From contig CM077647.1 of assembly GCA_039707465.1 (NCBI GenBank), positions 119,414,610 through 119,478,609 on the forward strand: a stretch of DNA of 64,000 bases, read 5' to 3'. Made by a program: the position numbers and the translations under genes. Below, in pieces: positions 54,296 through 64,000 of the stretch. Below the pieces are notes generated by a model. The model did not search any database. It saw nothing but the letters and a program-made list of their open reading frames with translations, and was not told the DNA's origin. The stretch comes from Rhabdophis nuchalis. Taxonomy: Eukaryota > Chordata > Lepidosauria > Squamata > Natricidae. Position 1 is the first letter of the stretch; every line of letters begins with the position of its first letter.

Positions 54296-54949
54296 GGGAT
54301 TTTTGTAAGTATAACTTATAAGTCAAGTATATATATAAAAAAGAAAGTGTTCTTTTTTAACTAGCAATAGTGCTGTACATATTATTCCATTGTTTGATAT
54401 ATTTATTACTTCTATTTTAAGATACTTTGGACATCCAGTTTACCACTTTTTGTTTGAGGATGGATTTATATTGTGTTATTAGATAGAAATCATTTTTAGT
54501 TGTGAGGGAATAAATTATAAAGAATGAATTATATTTTCACTGTTTATTGACAAGTGAAATCCAAATAAACTGCATTTTAAATTTTTTATATGCTCTGGAA
54601 ATTGTACTTCACTTTCTCCTTCTTGCTTACATTATTTAATATAATACAAGAAAAATGGTAATTTTTTCTACCAATGTGTGGATTAATTTGAAAACAAGCT
54701 AATTTGATGTTATGTCATTTTTTAAAAAACATAAAATTATAAAATGTAAATTATTGAGTATTTATTGAAATGTGAACCGTTATTATGGCTTGGTAAGATC
54801 ATGAAACAATTTTGTCTTGAAATTAGTTAATAAATTGAATTGAGTAACAATGTCTAGCTTTGCATAAATCTAATTTCTTAATATTAGGCACAGATAGTTC
54901 TTTTCTTCTTTATAACCTGCTTAACCTCAATACTGGAAATTAACTATAA

Positions 54950-55186
<237 letters not shown>

Positions 55187-55472
55187 TAAGAATTAAATGA
55201 ACTTTGAAATTTGTTTGCTTTCTGGCATAAGACATACCTAATATGTTGGGGATTTTCTAAATTGTTTCTAATATGCAGCAATCTTTCTGAACAGAGCATT
55301 TTTATTTTTGCCCCTAATTTATAGCACATGTTTAACTTTTATAGAATGAATAAAAGTTCAAATACTCTCCTGGTACTAACTCTGGATTTTCTTTTTTTAA
55401 AAAGAATGAGAAAAAAGAAACCTGGAAAAAGAGAAATTAAAAGGCTCAAAATAATGTTATGTCATCCTATTC

Positions 55473-56235
55473 CCGTGATGGCGAACCTACGGCATGCCTG
55501 CCACAGGTGGCACATGGAGCCATTTTTAAGGACATGCGAGGCGTAGTCCTGCTAGCTGGCCAGCGCGCACATGCGCACTGGCCAGCTGACTTTGGCCTTT
55601 TGAGGCCATTTTTTGTCCTCCGGAGCACAAAAAAAACGGTCCTGTGGGAATGGACTTCTGGTTTTCTCATAGGACCATTTTTCGCCCTCCGGAGCCTTCA
55701 GGGAAGCCTTCTGAAGGCCCCTCAAGGCTCTGGAGGGCAAAAACCGGTCCTATGAACAAACCAGAAATCACAATTCCCGAACTTCCGGGTTCCCTGGAGT
55801 CCGTTTTTCACCCTCTGAAGCCTTCAGGGGTCTTCAGGAGGCTTCCCTGAAGGCTCTGGAGAGCAAAAACTGCCCCTACCAGCAAAACAGAAGTGACTTC
55901 TGGTTTGTCTGGATGTCCGTTTTTCACCCTTCAGAGCCTTCAGAGGCCTTCAGGAGGTTTCTCGCAGTCCTGTAGGCTTCTGGCGGTCCTGTAGCTCCAT
56001 TTTTTGCCCTCTGCAGCCTTCAGGGAAGCCTCCTAAAGGCCCCTGAAGGCTCCAAAGGTCAAAAATCGCCCATACGGACAAACTGGAAGTCACCATTCCC
56101 AAACTTCCAGTTTCCCTCTAGGCCTGTTTTTCGCCCTCAGGAGGCATGCGTGTGTACGGGGGTGGGTGGGGAGTGGGTGTTTGTCACGCGCATAGTATTA
56201 TGCGTGTGGCACGACCCCCCGTTTCGCCATCACTG
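55473..56235. mobile_element. Non-autonomous hAT element, CAGTGATGG family, copy 3 (long)
   Basis: The left end CCGTGATGGCGAACC and the right end GTTTCGCCATCACTG are inverted. The exact 8-bp TSD TCCTATTC lies at 55465-55472 and 56236-56243. The interior repeats a module with GGAGCCTTCAGGGAAGCC and its inverted form three or more times, which explains the greater length. Confidence 0.9.
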
Positions 56236-57169
56236 TCCTATTCCATTCTGTAAACATTTGCCTTTTATCTATTCTTTTTTTAAAAAATGGAAATACAATG
56301 ATAGTAGATGTAAAAATCAAAGCCTTCAAATGTTTATCTTCTAATAGCAAGACAATAATTACAACTATATTTTTCACTATATCCTCTTACGTTGTCCTGA
56401 ATTCTACTCTGGCTGATCCTTTTATTAGTCTAAATGACAGAAAGGCTGATAAGACAACTGAAGAGAAAATGAGTCTCTTGCATTTTCTATCTTTACAAAA
56501 GAAGTTGGTGTCAATCTTTAGGAAATGATGGCAGCAAATATTTTAAGGAATGGTTTTGATGTTTTGAATTTTATAAAATTATATAAAATGTTATAATTAT
56601 AAAATTATAAAATCATCTTGAGCCTGAATTTTGGAATTTTTCTTGGAAAAATTCTGGAATTACTAACTCTATTTATAAAAAAGGTATTGTTTTTGGCCTT
56701 TCCAAACCATAGAATATTGGAGTTTTTTTAAAACACTTGTTTTTGCTTTTGCTTTTTAAAATTACATCAGGTTTATATTTTTAATGCTCTGAATAAGTAA
56801 TAATATAAGTACAGCAATAAAACATGGCAAAACAATGTTTCTGTAATTTCACAAGTTGCACTGCTGAACAGCTTCATCTTAGCAGAGTACTACAAAATAA
56901 ATATATTTCAACAATACAAAGTTTACATATTATCAGATGCAACAGCAGTTTGGATATATTTGAATTATGGAAGTTCTTAATTATATGATATTAAAATATG
57001 AATTGATGTAAAATTATATGTGATTCAGATCATGATTTGGATAGGAAATACATTTTTATCAGCTGTTGTCTCGTAGGAAACTAGCACAGTTCTCTACCAG
57101 ATAGAAATACAGAGAAAATTTAGTTATGCTATGTAAGAAGGAACTTGGTGAAATAGGTTATAGTTCTGA

Positions 57170-58885
57170 ATAATGGACAGGATGCTCGGCAGCTGAATGC
57201 CACCACATGTTTATTGGACCCGTGTCCCTCCTGGCTTGTACTGGCCTCCCAGGAGGTGACACGAGGCTGGCTCCAGGGAATTGTTAACGCTTTGAGTGAG
57301 GGGTTTGTACCAGCCGTCTTGAAAGAGGCGGTGGTGACACCACTCCTCAAGAAGCCCTCCCTGGACCCAGATGTTTTATCTAATTACCGTCCGGTCTCCA
57401 ACCTTCGCTTTGTGGCGAAGATTGTTGAGAGTGTGGTGGCACAACAGTTCCCCCAGCACCTGGAGGAAACTGCCTATCTAGACTCGTGCCAGTCCGGCTT
57501 CCGACCTGGACAGCACGGAGACGGCATTGGTCGCGTTGGTGGATGATCTCTGGAGGGCCCGGGATAGGGGTTATTCCTCTATCCTGGTCCTATTAGACCT
57601 CTCAGCGGCTTTTGATACCATCGACCATGGTATCCTACTGCACCGGTTGGAGGGGTTGGTGTTGGGAGGCACCGTATTGCAGTGGTTCTCCTCCCTCTCC
57701 GACCGGTCGCAGTCTGTGTTGGTGGGGGGGCAGAGGTCGACGTCGAGGCCCCTTACTTATGGGGTGCCTCAGGGGTCGGTCCTCTCGCCCCTCCTGTTTA
57801 ACATCTACTTGAAGCCGCTGGGGAGATCATCTGTGGTTTGGGGGTAGAATTCCATCTGTACGCTGATGACACCCAGCTGTACATTTCTACCCCAAACCAC
57901 CCCAACGATGCCGCCAATGTGATGTCCCGGTGTTTGGAGGCTGTGCGGCCCTGGATGGGGAGGAACGGGCTCCGACTCAACCCGTCCAAGACCGAGTGGT
58001 TGTGGTTTCCAGCGCCGCAACATAGCCAGTTAGTTCCATCTCTGGCTATCGGGGGTGGGGGGACTGTTAGCCCCCGCAGAAAGGGCCCGCAACTTGGGTG
58101 TCCTCCTGGATTCCCAGCTGTCCTTAGATGAACATCTGACGGCCGTGGCCAGGGGGGCCTTTTATCAGGTGCACCTGATACGCCAGTTGCGCCCCTTTCT
58201 GGATCGTGGCACCTTACAGACAGTCACTCAAGCTCTTGTCATTTTCACCTGGACTACTGTAATGCTCTCTACATGGGGCTGCCCTTGAGATGCACCCGGA
58301 GGCTCCAGTTGGTGCAGAGTGCGGCCGCACGGGGGATTTTGGGAGTTTCTAAATACTCCCATGTAACACCTCTCCTGCGCGAGCTGCCCTGGCTGCCGGT
58401 AGCCTTCCGGGTGCGTTTCAAGGTCTTAGTGACCATCTTTAAAGCGCTCCATGGCAATGGGCCTGGTTACTTGCAGGACCGCCTTCTCCCGCATGCCTCC
58501 ACTCGACCTGTCCGCTCCCAGAGGGAGGGCCTCCTTAGGGTGCCGTCCACTGGACAATGCCGGCTGGCGACGTGGCAGGTCCCGCCCTTTGGAATGACCT
58601 CCCCCCAGACCTCCGGACTATCACCGACCTTCGCCTCTTCCGCCGGACTTTAAAAACCTATTTCTTCTATATGGCCGGCCTGGCATAGCTGCTACAACAT
58701 GTTTTATTAGATCTGGGTTTTTAATTAACTGTCTCCTTTTTAGCATGGATTAAATTGTTTAATAGTAGTTTTAAATTTTGTAGAATTTGTATTATTTGTA
58801 TTGTTGGATTTTAATGTTCCTGTGTGCCGCCCTGAGTCCCTTTTTGGGAGATAGGGCGGGATAGAAATTTAATAAATATATAATA
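57170..58885 (+). mobile_element. L2-clade LINE in MEIOC intron 3
   Basis: A sense-oriented, 5'-truncated L2 starting in the EN-RT linker (ATGGACAGGATGCTCGGCAG) and running to the 3' UTR (GTGTGCCGCCCTGAGTCCC) and A/T tail near 58885. Confidence 0.9.
57200..58686 (+). pseudogene. L2 ORF2 RT half
   Basis: [20 protein letters not shown], then [49 protein letters not shown] and [11 protein letters not shown] in order, then the L2 C-terminal tail. At least five frame changes (near 57512, 57840, 58065, 58245 and 58570) break it. Confidence 0.88.
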
Positions 58886-58928
58886 TATATAAATATATAA
58901 TTCATTATATAATAAGTACAGACTACTC

Positions 58929-59288
58929 TAGTCATGGTGAACTTTTTCAGCACCGAGTGGCCAAACTGGAACGCGTGCACTAGGTCCTGGAAACCCGAAG
59001 ACCAGCTGGTTGGTGCGCATTTGCCAGCTAGCTGGTCTTCGGGTTTCTGGCACATGTATGTGTACTGGCCAGCTGGTTTTCGTGCACACTGGAGTGCTAA
59101 AACCCGAAGACCAGGTGGTGAGTGCTCATATGTGCACCGGCCAGCTGGCCTTCAGGTTCCTGATGCTCTGGCGCACACGAAGACCAGCTGGCTGGCAGAT
59201 ATGCACACGCAGGAAACCAAAAGAGCAGCTGGCGATGGTGTGCCTGCCCACAGAGAGAGCTATGCGTGTCATAGGTTTGTCATCATGG
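58929..59288. mobile_element. Non-autonomous hAT element, CAGTGATGG family, copy 4
   Basis: The left end TAGTCATGGTGAACTTT and the right end GGTTTGTCATCATGG are diverged inverted repeats. The TSD is GACTACTC at 58921-58928 and GACTATAC at 59289-59296 (6 of 8). The interior has repeated GACCAGCTGG words. It lies 70 bp upstream of MEIOC exon 4. Confidence 0.75.
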
Positions 59289-59334
59289 GACTATACAATT
59301 AAAAAGATCAAACAAAATAGAATTGGGATGATAA

Positions 59335-62173
<2,839 letters not shown>

Positions 62174-62545
62174 CAAGTAGTTTTTGACTTGGGATCTTAA
62201 TTGAGCCCAAAATTTCTGTTGCTAAATGAGACATTTATTAAATGAATTTTTCCCTGTTTTAAAACTTTATTGATACAGTTATTAAATGAATCACTGCAGT
62301 TGTTAAGTTAGTAATACAATAGTTAAGTGAATCTGGCTTCTCCATTGACCTTGCTTGTCAGAAGGTTGCAAAAGGTGATCACATGACCCCGGGAAGCTGC
62401 AAGTGAGTCAGTTGCCAAGCATCTGAATTTTAATCACAACACACCATGGGGTGCTGGAAAAGTCATAAGTGTCAAAAACTGTGGTAAGTCACTTTTTTCA
62501 GTGCCATTGTAACTATGAATGGTCACTAAATGAAAACTGTTTTAA
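62174..62545. mobile_element. Tc/mariner (Tigger-like) MITE
   Basis: Family words: TTGAGCCCAAAATTTCTGTT, CACTGCAGTTGTTAAG, CTTGCTTGTCAGAAGGTTGC and GATCACATGACCCCGGG. The right end is replaced by an (AAT)n run at the L2 boundary. Confidence 0.75.
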
Positions 62546-62980
62546 TAATAATAATAATAAATTTTATTTATATCCCGCTTTCTCCCCAAAGGGACTCGAG
62601 CGGGGCACAGGGAAATTAAAAACAAATTACAACAAGACAGAATACAAAGCTAAAATCAAATTAAACTGACCCTGGGCTAAAATTTCTATAAAAATATAAC
62701 TATCCCTAAAACCCCTTAATAATTTAAAATTAAATTAAAATTACCCTAGGCCAGCCAGACGGAAGAAATGAGTTTTTAATAGCTGTCGGAAGGAGCGAAG
62801 GTCCGTGGTTGTTCTGATTTCGGGGGGAAGGTCGTTCCAGAGGGTCGGGCCTGCCACAGAGAAGGCCCTTCCCCTGGGCGTCGCCCGCTGGCACAGCCTA
62901 GCGGACGGCACCCGGAGAAGTCCCTCTCTGTGGGAGCGAATCGGCCGAAGGGATGTATGAGGCAGAATGCATTTAAGTGG
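62546..62980 (-). mobile_element. L2-clade LINE 3' end
   Basis: On the minus strand, the end of ORF2 (SLRPIRSHREGLLRVPSARL, GRAFSVAGPTLWNDLPPE, HFFRLAGLG) is followed by the 3' UTR and an (ATT)n tail. It is 5'-truncated near 62980 and the frame is open over its short length. Confidence 0.85.
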
Positions 62981-63038
62981 AGTACCTGTAGTCAGGCCAT
63001 CACTAAAGGAATCCCATAGATGGAACAAGAAATCAATA

Positions 63039-63414
63039 CGGATAGTTCTCGACTTACGACAATTGAGTCTAAAATTTCTGTTGCTAAGTTAAGCAGTTAT
63101 TGAGTTTTGCCCCAATTTATGATCTTTTTTGTTGCAGTTGTTAAGTGAGTCACTGCAGTTGTTAAGTTAATAACATTGTTAAGTGAATCTGGCTCCCCCT
63201 TTGACTTTGCTTGTTAGAAAGTCGCAAAAGGTGATCACCTCTCCTTGGGACACTGCAACTGTCAAATTCATGCAAGTTCCCAAGCATCCAAATAATGGGA
63301 TCATGGGGCTGCTGCAATGGTTGTAAGTGTGAAAAATGGTCTTAAGTCACTTTTTTCAGTGCTACTATACTTTGAATGGTCACTAAATAAATTGTTTTCC
63401 ATTGAGGACTACCT
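63039..63414. mobile_element. Tc/mariner (Tigger-like) MITE
   Basis: The left end CGGATAGTTCTCGACTTACG (after TA at 63037-63038) and the right end CATTGAGGACTACCTA are inverted repeats. The body matches the copy at 62174. Confidence 0.78.
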
Positions 63415-63446
63415 ACAGATGACAAATATGTACTATCTTCTATACT

Positions 63447-63640
63447 AAGTCTTTGACTTACAATTCATTTAGTTACTGAAATTATAATGGCACTTGTTCA
63501 CTATGTGGTGTTTTTTCTGAAAACGAAAAGTATATGCTGACAAAAGCATAAATCACAATTGATTTATGTGGGATGCTGCAAATAGTGATAAACGTGAGCC
63601 AGTTGCTGAGCATCTGAAATGCGATCATATGATTGGGAAG
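63447..63640. mobile_element. Degraded Tigger-like MITE fragment
   Basis: CTTTGACTTACAATTCATTTAG at the left (positions 63461 onward) and GAGCCAGTTGCTGAGCATCTG inside match the family, with large deletions. Confidence 0.5.
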
Positions 63641-64000
63641 AGGACAACTATTGGAACTGCAGAACCAGATTGTCAGGGTTCCGACTGATGCCCTAATTAA
63701 ATCATGAGCCTCAAGTCAAGCTTCAGAAGAAATCCAGTTACTTATAAGGAGCTTTATGTCAGCACGATCCAACTGAAGAAGTTCTTCACAATCCAAGTAA
63801 AGAACTCTGACCTCACTTAATTCGTGCCTTGGCTCTGACCTTGTTTCCCCTTCTCCCAAGGTATGTCATCAGTCACATTCCCCAACAAAGCAATTTTGCG
63901 GGTTGTAGAAGTCACTCCCTTCGGCCACTGTGGGTCCCCCTGGAGATGACCTTGATGTTGCAGCTGAAATGTGCTTTTGAGTGAAATGCAGTTGCAAGGC
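63641..64000. other. Unassigned sequence to the window end
   Basis: TGTCAGGGTTCCGACTGATG at 63673 looks like a possible LTR start, but there is no partner repeat in the window. Nothing further is supported. Confidence 0.3.

Overview
The window is vertebrate nuclear DNA from a squamate reptile, most likely a snake. The evidence is the repeat content: CR1 LINEs with short ACAAT-type tails, many L2-clade LINEs, tRNA-headed SINEs with an RTE/BovB-like tail, several hAT and Tc/mariner MITE families with intact target-site duplications (TSDs), a DIRS retrotransposon and a young mosaic endogenous retrovirus (ERV). There is no operon structure and there are no bacterial signals. Almost all long open frames belong to mobile elements.

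Layout. Positions 1-14 kb are intergenic and TE-rich: L2 and CR1 fragments, hAT MITEs with 8-bp TSDs, a MITE nested in a CR1, and palindromes. Positions 14.3-18.4 kb are one composite L2 insertion bounded by a 15-bp TSD. Positions 19.5-24.9 kb hold a CTG/CCG-rich tract, then an L2 split by an L1-type element that carries ORF1 only (HAL1-like). Positions 26.75-36.07 kb are a nearly complete ERV: LTRs of 432 bp at about 99.3% identity, a tRNA-Trp primer site, betaretrovirus-like gag/pro/pol and a gamma/type-D-like env. It has several inactivating lesions and a later L2 insertion in pol. Positions 36.9-38.4 kb hold a decayed Ty3/gypsy pol on the minus strand. Positions 39.06-45.12 kb are a full-length DIRS element with identical 124-bp inverted terminal repeats, an internal complementary region, gag-like, RT-RNase H and tyrosine recombinase frames, and a leader with an array of YY1-like motifs. 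Positions 45.2-49 kb return to L2, SINE and MITE fragments.

The one recognised host gene is MEIOC (meiosis specific with coiled-coil domain), on the plus strand from a GC-rich promoter at about 49.6-50.25 kb to beyond the window end. Exons at 51062-51190, 55016-55176, 59367-59471 and 59937-61779 join in frame. The C-terminal YTHDC2-binding part lies downstream. Introns carry MITEs and L2 copies but the exons are clean.

The genes shown do not form a pathway. The window is a record of nested transposition next to a germline gene. The most unusual items are the HAL1-like squamate element, the DIRS with its YY1-like array and fully readable circle-junction architecture, the composite L2 insertion, and the young mosaic ERV that was itself hit by an L2.
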